From: Anaeromyxobacteraceae bacterium
Lineage (GTDB): Bacteria; Myxococcota; Myxococcia; Myxococcales; Anaeromyxobacteraceae
DNA length: 7,027 nt
Assembly (NCBI GenBank): GCA_027349605.1
Contig: DAIEMM010000166.1
Coordinates: forward strand, 1-7,027
Reading direction: 5' to 3'
Under the pieces are notes generated by a model. That model was not told the DNA's origin, did not search any database, and saw only the letters and a program-made list of their open reading frames with translations. The first letter of the stretch is position 1; each line of letters opens with the position of its first letter. Both the position numbers and the translations under genes were made by a program. Shown one piece after another: positions 1-7,027 of the stretch.

Positions 1-1241
1 GTGGCGACCACCGCGGCGACGCCGCGGCTGCGCCACTCCTGGACCCGGCGCACCAGCGGCGAGAGGGCGCCCTCCTCGCCGTGCGCCGTCTCGATCTCGG
101 AACGGATGGCGGCGGTGTCGCCCAGCGCGAAGCGGATGGGCTCGGCGGTCCCGATGAAGACCCGGTGGATGCGCAGCGCCGGGAGCGGCCTCAGGAGGGC
201 CTCGACCTCGGCCGCCCGGAAGAAGTGGGCCTCGGGCGGCAACGCCAGCTCGTCGCGCCGCAGCGCCGCGCCGTGCTCCCGGTCGAGCTCGGCGTCCAGG
301 CCGGCCAGCTCCCGGGTCACGCCGTCCGGGTCGTCGACGAGGAGCGCGACCCCCCGCGGCAGGTAGTCGAGCAGGGAGGAGAGCCCCCCCTCGTGGAAGC
401 CCGGCAGGAGCGCCTCCATGCCGAAGAAGGGAGTTCCCGACTCGATGGCGTCGATCACCTCGCGCACCTTGGAGGTGGGGCGATCCACCTTCTCGGCCAG
501 CTCGCGCACCGCGCGGACCGCGGCCGCCTTTCCACCAGGGGTGAAGGGAGCCTCGCGGGCCTGCACCACCACCAGCTCCTCCACGTCGCCGAGGGAGCGC
601 TGCGTTCCCGGCTCGAAGGCGCGCGCGCTCTCCACCTCGTCGCCGAAGAGCTCGAGGCGCACCGGGCGCTCGTGGAGCGGGCTCCAGACGTCCACCACCG
701 CGCCCCGCACCGCGAAGGTCCCGGGGTCCTCGACCAGCGGGACGCGGGCGTAGCCGAGCTCGACCAGCCGGGCGGCCAGCCCGTCGCGGTCCACGGTGAC
801 CCCCTTGCCGAGCCCTTCCAGGTTTCGACCCAGCTCCTCGCGCGGGACGTGGCGGCGGGCCAGCGCGCGGGCCGAGACCACCACCGCCCGCACCTCCGCG
901 CCGGAGAGGTGCAACCGGGCCAGCGCCGCCAGCCGGTCCATCTCCAGGCCCCGGTCCGGGGAGAGGTCGTCGTAGGGGAGAACGGGGTCGGCCGGGATCC
1001 GGACCACTGCGGGGACGCCCGGGCCTTCCCCGCCCAGGAAGAAGGCGAGGTCGCGGGCGAGGAGGTCCGCCTCCTCCTCGTCGACGGCGACGGCGAGAAG
1101 GGGCCCTGGTCCGGCCCCGGCGTCGAGCATCCGGAGCGCCGCGAGCCACCGGGCCGCGCCGCCGAGGCCGACCACGTCGGCGCCGCCGGAGGCGACGGCT
1201 TCGGCGACGGCGCGCCAGGGTGCGGGAACGATCTCGGTCAT
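1..1241 (-). CDS. mfd: Transcription-repair coupling factor Mfd, N-terminal part (3' end beyond the window)
   Basis: Mfd is a cytoplasmic DNA translocase that removes RNA polymerase stalled at DNA damage and recruits UvrA for nucleotide excision repair. I translated the minus strand by hand: the frame is open from ATG at 1241 to the left edge, 413 codons. It shows the degenerate UvrB-like module that opens Mfd proteins: LPYDDLSP near residues 88-95, then the hallmark E171-x-PG-x-FAVRG-xxx-D184, a VRLELFGDEVES-type stretch after it, and FFGMEALLP further on. The region expected to hold a Walker A in UvrB is not a P-loop here, as is usual in Mfd. The RNA polymerase-interacting and RecG-like translocase domains lie outside the window. 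No clear Shine-Dalgarno precedes the ATG; an in-frame GTG at 1262 is an alternative start but is no better supported. The gene diverges from the TPR lipoprotein gene across 114 bp. An A/T-richer TTAAGCA on the minus strand about 14 nt upstream could be part of a -10, but no good -35 goes with it. Confidence 0.93.
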   Translation of the reverse strand, partial: MTEIVPAPWRAVAEAVASGGADVVGLGGAARWLAALRMLDAGAGPGPLLAVAVDEEEADLLARDLAFFLGGEGPGVPAVVRIPADPVLPYDDLSPDRGLEMDRLAALARLHLSGAEVRAVVVSARALARRHVPREELGRNLEGLGKGVTVDRDGLAARLVELGYARVPLVEDPGTFAVRGAVVDVWSPLHERPVRLELFGDEVESARAFEPGTQRSLGDVEELVVVQAREAPFTPGGKAAAVRAVRELAEKVDRPTSKVREVIDAIESGTPFFGMEALLPGFHEGGLSSLLDYLPRGVALLVDDPDGVTRELAGLDAELDREHGAALRRDELALPPEAHFFRAAEVEALLRPLPALRIHRVFIGTAEPIRFALGDTAAIRSEIETAHGEEGALSPLVRRVQEWRSRGVAAVVA

Positions 1242-1298
1242 GAACGGCCCGGTGCTTAACACGGGATCGCCGCGGGAGTAGGCCTTCCACCCCGTCGG

Positions 1299-1327
1299 TT
1301 GATCCCCGGAGGGGGCGTGGCTACACT
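1299..1327 (+). promoter_or_regulatory. Candidate sigma70-type promoter for the TPR lipoprotein-hrcA transcript
   Basis: TTGATC at 1299-1304 and TACACT at 1322-1327 each match the -35 and -10 consensus at 4 of 6 positions and are separated by exactly 17 bp. This stands out in a GC-rich spacer. Transcription would begin around 1333-1336, about 20 nt before the ATG at 1356. It would drive the lipoprotein and, by 9-nt spacing, hrcA. It is visual pattern matching only. Confidence 0.5.
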
Positions 1328-1340
1328 CGACCGGTCCCCC

Positions 1341-1346
1341 GAGGTG
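1341..1346 (+). promoter_or_regulatory. Ribosome binding site that decides the lipoprotein start
   Basis: GAGGTG lies 9 nt before the ATG at 1356. With the lipobox about 20 residues downstream of that ATG, it favours 1356 over the in-frame TTG at 1299, which has no such site and falls in the candidate -35 box. Confidence 0.55.
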
Positions 1347-1355
1347 TCCCGCCCG

Positions 1356-2054
1356 ATGTCGATTCTCCGTTCCGCCCGGTTTCTCCTGCTCCCGGCGCTG
1401 GCCCTCGTCGCGGCCTGCGGTGGCCAGGACCCGTCGGTGCGGTCCGGGGGCGTGCCGGTGGCCGGGGTGCTGGTCCGGGCCTCCGGTCCCGGCACCCTCG
1501 AGCTCCGTGCGGGCCAGCTCGCCGCGGCGCGCGGGGGGTTCGAGTCGATCGTGCGCGGGAACCCGGAACGGATGGACGCGCTGAACGACCTGGCCGTCGC
1601 CTACCACCTCGAGGGGCATTCCGAGGCGGCGCGGCAGCTGCTCGACGAGGTGGTGGCGCGGGGGACGCCGCTGGAGCAGCAGGCCGCGCTCGTGAACCTC
1701 GCCGACCTCTATGCGAGCGAGGGGTTCCTCCAGGCTGCCCAGGCGCACCTCGAGGCGGCCCGCGAGATCGACGCGGCCAGGGCCGAGCCCGCCTGGGGGC
1801 TGGCGCTGCTGGCCGACGGCCGGGGCGACGCCGACGCGGCCCGGCTGGCAGCCGAGGCGCTGCGGCTCGACGCCGACGGAAGCGCCCGGCGCTTCCTGGT
1901 CTTCGAGTCTCCGGAGGAGCGGGTCCACTTCGAGGCCGTCCTCGCCGAGGCGTCGGGCGACCGGTCGCTCGCGCAGGCCCGCTGGCGCGAGCTCCGGGCC
2001 GGGCGCCTCCCGTCGCTCGCCCAGGCTGCGCAGCGGCCCCTCGGAGAGCCGTAA
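1356..2054 (+). CDS. TPR-containing predicted lipoprotein, role unknown
   Basis: A 232-residue protein. It begins with two arginines, a hydrophobic stretch and the lipobox V18-A-A-C21, so signal peptidase II should cut before Cys21 and the cysteine should be lipidated. Residue +2 is Gly rather than Asp, which by the E. coli Lol rule would suggest the outer membrane (inference). After a short Gly/Val-rich linker come helical repeats of TPR type: a partial one at about 49-70, then about 75-105 (ALNDLAVAYHLEG), 111-145 (ALVNLADLYASEG) and 146-174 (WGLALLADGRGD), each with small residues at the TPR consensus positions. TPR units usually mediate protein-protein contact; no enzymatic motif is visible. 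It sits directly upstream of hrcA with a 9-nt gap and the hrcA ribosome site overlaps its stop, so the two are probably co-transcribed. I do not recognise a specific family; a role in envelope assembly or stress would be a guess from position only. Confidence 0.85.
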   Translation: MSILRSARFLLLPALALVAACGGQDPSVRSGGVPVAGVLVRASGPGTLELRAGQLAAARGGFESIVRGNPERMDALNDLAVAYHLEGHSEAARQLLDEVVARGTPLEQQAALVNLADLYASEGFLQAAQAHLEAAREIDAARAEPAWGLALLADGRGDADAARLAAEALRLDADGSARRFLVFESPEERVHFEAVLAEASGDRSLAQARWRELRAGRLPSLAQAAQRPLGEP

Positions 2055-2058
2055 GGGG
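2053..2058 (+). promoter_or_regulatory. hrcA ribosome binding site overlapping the upstream stop codon
   Basis: The local sequence TAAGGGGT (2052-2059) closely resembles the canonical Shine-Dalgarno TAAGGAGGT and uses the TAA stop of the lipoprotein gene as its first bases. It ends 5 nt before the hrcA ATG at 2064, an arrangement that favours translational coupling or re-initiation. Confidence 0.6.
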
Positions 2059-2063
2059 TCTCC

Positions 2064-3113
2064 ATGGCATCCCCCGAGCACGAGCTGAGCCGGCGGGAGC
2101 GGGAGATCCTCCGCGCCATCGTCCAGGAGCACATCCACACCGGAGAGCCGGTGGCCAGCCAGGCGCTCCGGACCCGCCACGATCTCGAGGTGTCGTCGGC
2201 CACCGTCCGCAGCGTCATGGCCGACCTCGAGGAGCTCGGGCTGCTCGAGAAGCCCCACACCTCGGCCGGCCGGGTGCCCACCTCGGCCGGATACCGGCTC
2301 TTCGTGGACCTGCTCGTCAAGGTCCGCCCGCCCTCGCCGGCCGACCGGGAGCGGATCGAGAAGATCACCCTGGGCGCCCCCGCGGCGGACAGCCTGCTCG
2401 GCCGCACCGCCGAGCTCCTTCACTCCCTGTCACAACACGTCGGGGTGGTGTCGACGCCGCCGCCCCTCTCCGACCCCACCCGCCACGTCGAGTTCGTCCG
2501 CCTTCGCGAGAACCGGGTCCTGGTGGTCTTCGTCTCGCAGGCGGGGCTCGTGACGAACAAGCTGGTGCAGCTCGAGACCCCGTACACCGCCTCCGAGCTG
2601 GAGCAGGCGGCCGCCTACCTGTCCGCGAAGCTCCAGACCACCAGCATCGAGGGACTGCGCGAGGCCATCGTCTCCGACATGCGGGCCGACGAGACCGCCC
2701 TGCGCGACCTGATGGAGAAGGCGCTCCGGCTCGCCGAGCAAGCGCTCCCCGCCCCGGGCAGCGAGCGGGTGCTCGTCGACGGCGAGGCCACCTTCCTCGA
2801 CGCGCCCGAGTTCGCCGACATGGGGAAGGCCCGGGCGCTCCTGCGCACCTTCGCCGAGAAGGACCGGATCCTGAAGGTGCTCGACCGGGTGCTCCACGCC
2901 CGGGAGATGCAGATCTTCATCGGTGCCGAGAGCGACCTCGCCGCCACGTCCGACGTCTCGGTGGTCGCCGCGCCGTACGTGCGGGACGGCCGGGTCCTGG
3001 GCGCCCTCGCCGTGATCGGCCCGACCCGGATGGACTACGGGCGAGTCATCCCGCTCGTCGACCTCACCGCCCGGGAGATCTCCCGGGCGCTCTCGGGCTC
3101 CGACCGGCACTGA
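2064..3113 (+). CDS. hrcA: Heat-inducible transcription repressor HrcA
   Basis: HrcA binds CIRCE operators (TTAGCACTC-N9-GAGTGCTAA) and represses chaperone operons; it depends on GroEL to stay active, so titration of chaperonin by unfolded protein relieves repression. The protein is 349 residues, normal for the family. The winged-helix DNA-binding domain occupies about residues 8-78: SRREREILRAIV, then EPVASQAL, SSATVRSVMADLEELGLL (44-61) and the very typical PHTSAGRVPT (64-73). The rest fits the GAF-like core with an inserted dimerisation domain, and the C-terminus has the usual GPTRMDYGRVIPLVD segment and an REISRAL tail. The ATG at 2064 is preceded by a good ribosome site. Gene order with grpE, dnaK and dnaJ is the classic one. 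No CIRCE sequence is visible near this gene or anywhere in the window, so its target may lie elsewhere (for example at groESL) or its operator here may have diverged. Confidence 0.96.
   Translation: MASPEHELSRREREILRAIVQEHIHTGEPVASQALRTRHDLEVSSATVRSVMADLEELGLLEKPHTSAGRVPTSAGYRLFVDLLVKVRPPSPADRERIEKITLGAPAADSLLGRTAELLHSLSQHVGVVSTPPPLSDPTRHVEFVRLRENRVLVVFVSQAGLVTNKLVQLETPYTASELEQAAAYLSAKLQTTSIEGLREAIVSDMRADETALRDLMEKALRLAEQALPAPGSERVLVDGEATFLDAPEFADMGKARALLRTFAEKDRILKVLDRVLHAREMQIFIGAESDLAATSDVSVVAAPYVRDGRVLGALAVIGPTRMDYGRVIPLVDLTAREISRALSGSDRH
3068..3089. repeat. 22-bp perfect palindrome inside the 3' end of hrcA
   Basis: Every base from 3068 to 3089 pairs with its partner about the centre 3078/3079; the core is CCCGGGAGATCTCCCGGG and two more pairs (CG/CG) flank it. 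As RNA it would form a 9-bp, very GC-rich stem with a GAUC tetraloop, ending 22 nt before the hrcA stop codon. There is no U-tract, so it is not a standard terminator. It encodes part of the conserved TAREISRA tail, which may explain it by codon choice. Confidence 0.9.
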
Positions 3114-3155
3114 ACCGGGAGTCTTACCTTTCCTCTGATGTCCCGAGGACTTGGA

Positions 3156-3186
3156 AGGCGTCCTTCTTGCCGCAGGGAGGACCCCT
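3156..3186 (+). promoter_or_regulatory. Stem-loop in the hrcA-grpE spacer burying a Shine-Dalgarno-like arm
   Basis: Positions 3160-3168 (GTCCTTCTT) pair with 3174-3182 (AGGGAGGAC), nine pairs including two G-U, around a 5-nt loop GCCGC. Beyond a single C-C mismatch, three more pairs (3156-3158 with 3184-3186) extend it. The right arm contains AGGGAGGA, the best ribosome-binding-like sequence in the spacer. It ends 30 nt before the grpE ATG, which is too far for normal initiation. A copy of AGGAC at 3146-3150 can pair with the same left arm (GTCCT, 3160-3164), giving a mutually exclusive alternative hairpin. The structure is direct from sequence; a role as thermosensor, attenuator or operator is inference. 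Confidence 0.45.
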
Positions 3187-3196
3187 GTGCGATATT
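3167..3196 (+). promoter_or_regulatory. Weak candidate promoter for grpE-dnaK
   Basis: TTGCCG at 3167-3172 and GATATT at 3191-3196 are 18 bp apart; the -10 matches 4 of 6 positions and is the most A/T-rich hexamer of the spacer. Use of it would give a leader of under 10 nt before the ATG at 3212 and would exclude the stem-loop at 3156-3186 from the transcript. Not a sigma32-type site: a CTTG and a CCCC are present but at the wrong spacing. Confidence 0.28.
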
Positions 3197-3211
3197 CGAC
3201 GGGAACCCACC

Positions 3212-3838
3212 ATGCCCGGAACCGGAGAAAAAGGGAGCTTTGCCGCGGACATCCCCGCCTCCGTCCTGGAGGAGGCGCTGAAGAGCGTGGCCCGGCACGA
3301 GGGAAGCGCCCCCGCCGAGCCCGGCGACGACCCGGCCGTGGTGGTCGATCCCCCCGCCCCCGGCGCCGCCGAGGAGGTGAAGCGGCTCGAGGGGGAACTC
3401 GCCGCCGAGCACGACCGGCTCCTGCGGACCGCCGCCGACCTGGAGAACTTCCGCAAGCGGGTGGCGCGGGAGCGCGAGGAAGCGGCCCGGAACGCCGCCG
3501 GCCCGGTGGTGAAGGACCTCCTTCCCGCCGTGGACAACCTGGAAAGGGCGCTCGCCGCCGCGCCTCCCGGCGACCCGCTCGCCGACGGCGTGCGGATGGT
3601 GCTCCGCCAGGTGGAGGAGGCGCTCCTCCGGCACGGCGTCGAGCCGCGAGATGCGCTTGGAGAGGTCTTCGATCCGGCCCTGCACGAGGCGCTGGCCACG
3701 GTGCCGTCGCCGGGAGCGATCGCGGGGACGGTGGTGGCCCAGCACGGGCGGGCCTGGATGCACAACGGCCGGCTCCTGCGCCCGGCCATGGTGGCGGTGG
3801 CGGCCCCCGGGCCGTCCGACGAAGGGTCGGGAGGGTAG
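3212..3838 (+). CDS. grpE: Nucleotide exchange factor GrpE
   Basis: GrpE is the cytoplasmic homodimer that releases ADP from DnaK and so resets the Hsp70 cycle; its coiled coil can also act as a thermosensor. The protein is 208 residues, normal for the family. An extension of about 55 residues leads in, with a short helix (IPASVLEEALKSVARHEG, about 14-31) and then an acidic, Pro/Ala-rich linker. The long dimerisation helix follows at about 53-120, with DLENFRKRVAREREE and LLPAVDNLERAL (103-114). The C-terminal beta domain contains FDPALHEAL (about 153-161) and the signature RLLRPAMVAV. I chose ATG 3212 because conserved GrpE sequence needs nothing upstream; an in-frame TTG at 3167 would add 15 residues of unconserved look. 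The start lacks a strong Shine-Dalgarno (only GGGA about 8 nt upstream), while the strong-looking one lies in the hairpin further upstream. It is 4 nt from dnaK and surely co-transcribed with it. Confidence 0.95.
   Translation: MPGTGEKGSFAADIPASVLEEALKSVARHEGSAPAEPGDDPAVVVDPPAPGAAEEVKRLEGELAAEHDRLLRTAADLENFRKRVAREREEAARNAAGPVVKDLLPAVDNLERALAAAPPGDPLADGVRMVLRQVEEALLRHGVEPRDALGEVFDPALHEALATVPSPGAIAGTVVAQHGRAWMHNGRLLRPAMVAVAAPGPSDEGSGG
3829..3834 (+). promoter_or_regulatory. dnaK ribosome binding site, inside the end of grpE
   Basis: GGGAGG lies within the last codons of grpE and ends 8 nt before the GTG at 3843. It supports that GTG as the dnaK start and suggests coupled translation of grpE and dnaK. 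Confidence 0.6.
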
Positions 3839-3842
3839 GGGA

Positions 3843-5680
<1,838 letters not shown>

Positions 5681-5681
<1 letters not shown>

Positions 5682-5699
5682 TGCCCCTGGGGCGGGCAC
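5681..5699 (+). promoter_or_regulatory. GC hairpin directly at the dnaK stop codon
   Basis: GTGCCC (5681-5686) pairs with GGGCAC (5694-5699) around a 7-nt loop; the first base is the last base of the TAG stop. No run of T follows, so it is not a classic intrinsic terminator. It could protect the 3' end of a grpE-dnaK message or attenuate reading into dnaJ (inference). Confidence 0.4.
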
Positions 5700-5723
5700 G
5701 AGGGCGCGGTTCCCGTCCTTCGC

Positions 5724-5751
5724 TTGCCCCGGCCTTTCGGGGCGTTAGGTT
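5724..5751 (+). promoter_or_regulatory. Candidate dnaJ promoter with a palindrome in its spacer
   Basis: TTGCCC (5724-5729) and TAGGTT (5746-5751) are 16 bp apart and would place the transcript start some 8 nt before the dnaJ ATG. Inside lies the inverted repeat GCCCCG (5726-5731) and CGGGGC (5738-5743) with a 6-nt loop. This is either an RNA hairpin on a read-through transcript or a possible operator within a promoter. The -10 matches only at TA and the last T, so the call is tentative. Confidence 0.3.
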
Positions 5752-5765
5752 CGCCACGGCCATCG

Positions 5766-6881
5766 ATGAGCTCAGAGAAGAGAGATTTCTACGAGGTCCT
5801 GGGCGTGTCCCGGACCGCCTCCGGGGAGGAGATCCGGACCGCGTTCAAGCGGCTCGCGATGGAATTCCACCCCGACCGGAATCCGGGGAACCACGCGGCG
5901 GAGGACCGGTTCAATGAGGTCGCCGAGGCCTACGACGTCCTCTCCGACCCGGAGAAGCGGACCCGCTACGACCATTTCGGCCACGGGCAGCAGGGCTTCG
6001 ACCCGTTTGCCGGGTTCGGCGGCGCCGCCACCATCAACGACATCTTCGGGGAGATCTTCGGCGAGGTCTTCGGCTCCCACCGCCGCGGCCAGCGCCGCTC
6101 CCGCGGGGCCGACCTCCGCTACAACCTGGAGCTCGACCTCGAGCAGGCCGCCTTCGGGGCCACCTCGCGCATCGAGATCCAGCGCCCGAAGCGCTGCGAG
6201 ACCTGCCACGGCAGCGGGGCCAAGCCCGGGACCCATCCGCGGCAATGCCCCAACTGCGGGGGCACCGGGGAGATCCGGATCCAGCAGGGCTTCTTCGCCA
6301 TGTCCCGGACCTGCAGCCAGTGCCGCGGCGAGGGGAAGATCATCACCGACCGCTGCACCGCCTGCGGCGGCGCCGGCGGGGTGGCCGAGAAGTCGGCGGT
6401 GGACGTGCGGGTCCCGCCCGGCGTCGACAGCGGTACGCGGCTCAAGCTCCGAGGCGAGGGGGAGCCCGCCCCGTCCCCATCGGGGGAGCCGGGCGACCTC
6501 TACGTGGTGATCCAGGTCCGGGACCACCCCATCTTCCAGCGGCAAGACACCGAGGTGGTCTGCGAGCTGCCGGTGTCGATCGCCCAGGCGACCCTCGGGA
6601 CCTCGGTGGACGTGCCCACGCTCGACGGCCCCCACAAGCTCAAGATCCCGGCCGGAACCCAGCCCGGAAAGACCTTCCGGCTGAAGGGGAGGGGCATCGC
6701 CCCGCTGGGCGGCGGCGCGCGCGGCGACCAGCACGTCCGCGTCCAGGTGGAGATCCCGACCCGGCTCACCAAGGAACAGCGGGACCTCCTCGAGAAATTT
6801 GCCGCCCTGTCGGGGGAGGAGACCCATCCGGCCCAGAGCCGCTTCTGGAGCAAGGTGTCCGAGATCCTCGGCAAGGAGTAG
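5766..6881 (+). CDS. dnaJ: Co-chaperone DnaJ (Hsp40)
   Basis: DnaJ binds unfolded proteins, hands them to DnaK and triggers DnaK ATP hydrolysis. It is a complete class A protein of 371 residues. The J domain (about 7-72) carries the essential HPD at 35-37. A Gly/Phe-rich region follows (FGHGQQGFDPFAGFGG and further Phe/Gly). The zinc domain has all four CxxCxGxG units, with Cys at 144/147, 161/164, 183/186 and 197/200, so both zinc centres should be intact. The C-terminal beta domains contain DVRVPPGVDSGTRLKLRGEGE, GDLYVVIQV and the KIPAGTQPGKTFRLKGRG segment. ATG 5766 is preferred to an in-frame TTG at 5724 because the J domain begins a few residues after it and the TTG adds a Pro/Arg-rich leader unlike DnaJ. 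No Shine-Dalgarno is evident upstream, which may mean a short leader or reliance on upstream translation. It is separated from dnaK by 84 nt with two hairpins. Confidence 0.97.
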   Translation: MSSEKRDFYEVLGVSRTASGEEIRTAFKRLAMEFHPDRNPGNHAAEDRFNEVAEAYDVLSDPEKRTRYDHFGHGQQGFDPFAGFGGAATINDIFGEIFGEVFGSHRRGQRRSRGADLRYNLELDLEQAAFGATSRIEIQRPKRCETCHGSGAKPGTHPRQCPNCGGTGEIRIQQGFFAMSRTCSQCRGEGKIITDRCTACGGAGGVAEKSAVDVRVPPGVDSGTRLKLRGEGEPAPSPSGEPGDLYVVIQVRDHPIFQRQDTEVVCELPVSIAQATLGTSVDVPTLDGPHKLKIPAGTQPGKTFRLKGRGIAPLGGGARGDQHVRVQVEIPTRLTKEQRDLLEKFAALSGEETHPAQSRFWSKVSEILGKE

Positions 6882-6894
6882 AACACCGGTATCC

Positions 6895-7027
6895 ATGCGC
6901 CTTTCCTTCCCGGCTGCGCTCGCCGCGCTCCTCCTGTCGGCCTGCGCCACGTCCCGTCCCTCGCCGCCCCCTCCGCCGCCGCCCGGGGGCCTGGCCCCTG
7001 CCCCGGTGGTCACCGCCCCGTCGGCGG
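6895..7027 (+). CDS. Predicted lipoprotein, N-terminal fragment (runs off the right edge)
   Basis: The frame is open from ATG 6895 to the end of the window, 44 codons. The product starts MRLSFPAALAALLLSAC: a positive residue, a hydrophobic run and the lipobox L-S-A-C with Cys17, so lipidation by the signal peptidase II route is predicted. The next residue is Ala, which is compatible with outer-membrane sorting under the E. coli rule (inference). A run of seven prolines (about 24-30) and further Pro/Ala residues follow, typical of a flexible tether leading to a periplasmic domain that is not in view. It begins 13 nt after the dnaJ stop with no terminator between, so it probably shares the dnaJ transcript. 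AAGGAG at 6873-6878, in the last codons of dnaJ, is the nearest Shine-Dalgarno-like sequence but lies 16 nt upstream, which is long. No in-frame upstream start is better. The family cannot be told from this fragment. Confidence 0.72.
   Translation, partial: MRLSFPAALAALLLSACATSRPSPPPPPPPGGLAPAPVVTAPSA

Noticed and set aside
81..1259. A 392-codon plus-strand open frame in the left part
   Set aside because: It is the antisense shadow of mfd, whose minus-strand translation carries conserved Mfd motifs. The plus-strand product is a compositional His/Arg/Gly-rich sequence.
3150..3189. Sigma32-like heat-shock promoter (CTTGGAA or CTTGCCG with CCCCTGTG)
   Set aside because: The spacings are about 25 and 9 bp, not the 13-15 bp needed, and the -10 part matches only at its C run.
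3651..3842. Upstream in-frame ATG for dnaK that would add 64 residues
   Set aside because: The added part is an Arg/Trp-rich reading of grpE in the wrong frame, whereas the GTG at 3843 gives the canonical DnaK N-terminus and has a ribosome site.
6882..6894. Intrinsic terminator after dnaJ
   Set aside because: Only 13 nt separate dnaJ from the next start, with no stem and no T-tract.
5772..7013. A 413-codon minus-strand open frame opposite dnaJ and the second lipoprotein
   Set aside because: It is opposite the complete, motif-perfect dnaJ, and has Gly/Ala/Leu-rich shadow composition.

Overview
The window is GC-rich bacterial DNA with dense coding and G or C at most third codon positions. It reads as a chromosomal core region from a Gram-negative bacterium: two predicted lipoproteins with clear lipoboxes, a Mfd repair factor, and the hrcA-grpE-dnaK-dnaJ heat-shock cluster. 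The strong GC bias, lipoprotein-rich setting and HrcA-type cluster would fit a deltaproteobacterial/Myxococcota-like organism. That placement is an inference from general features, not a database result.

Layout. Positions 1-1241 (minus strand) carry the N-terminal third or so of mfd, running off the left edge. A 114-bp divergent spacer follows, with a well-spaced sigma70-type promoter candidate facing right. From 1356 everything is on the plus strand: a 232-residue TPR lipoprotein (1356-2054); hrcA (2064-3113), whose Shine-Dalgarno overlaps the lipoprotein stop; a 98-bp spacer holding a 31-nt stem-loop; grpE (3212-3838); dnaK (3843-5681, GTG start, 4 nt after grpE); an 84-bp spacer with two GC hairpins and a possible promoter; dnaJ (5766-6881); and, 13 nt later, the start of a second lipoprotein (6895 to the right edge).

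How the genes work together. DnaK is the ATP-driven Hsp70, DnaJ delivers substrates and stimulates its ATPase, GrpE exchanges its nucleotide, and HrcA is the repressor that normally senses chaperone capacity through CIRCE operators. The genes could form one long transcript, but the two larger spacers (before grpE and before dnaJ) are where extra promoters, attenuation or RNA processing would set different chaperone levels. No CIRCE element is visible in the window, although hrcA is intact, so how HrcA acts on this cluster is open. The flanking lipoproteins are the only genes of unknown role.

No mobile element, CRISPR array, tRNA, rRNA or phage gene was seen. Most of the window is ordinary conserved core genome. 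The points worth a second look are non-coding: the stem-loop before grpE that buries a Shine-Dalgarno-like arm, a 22-bp perfect palindrome at the end of hrcA, and the hairpin-rich dnaK-dnaJ spacer.
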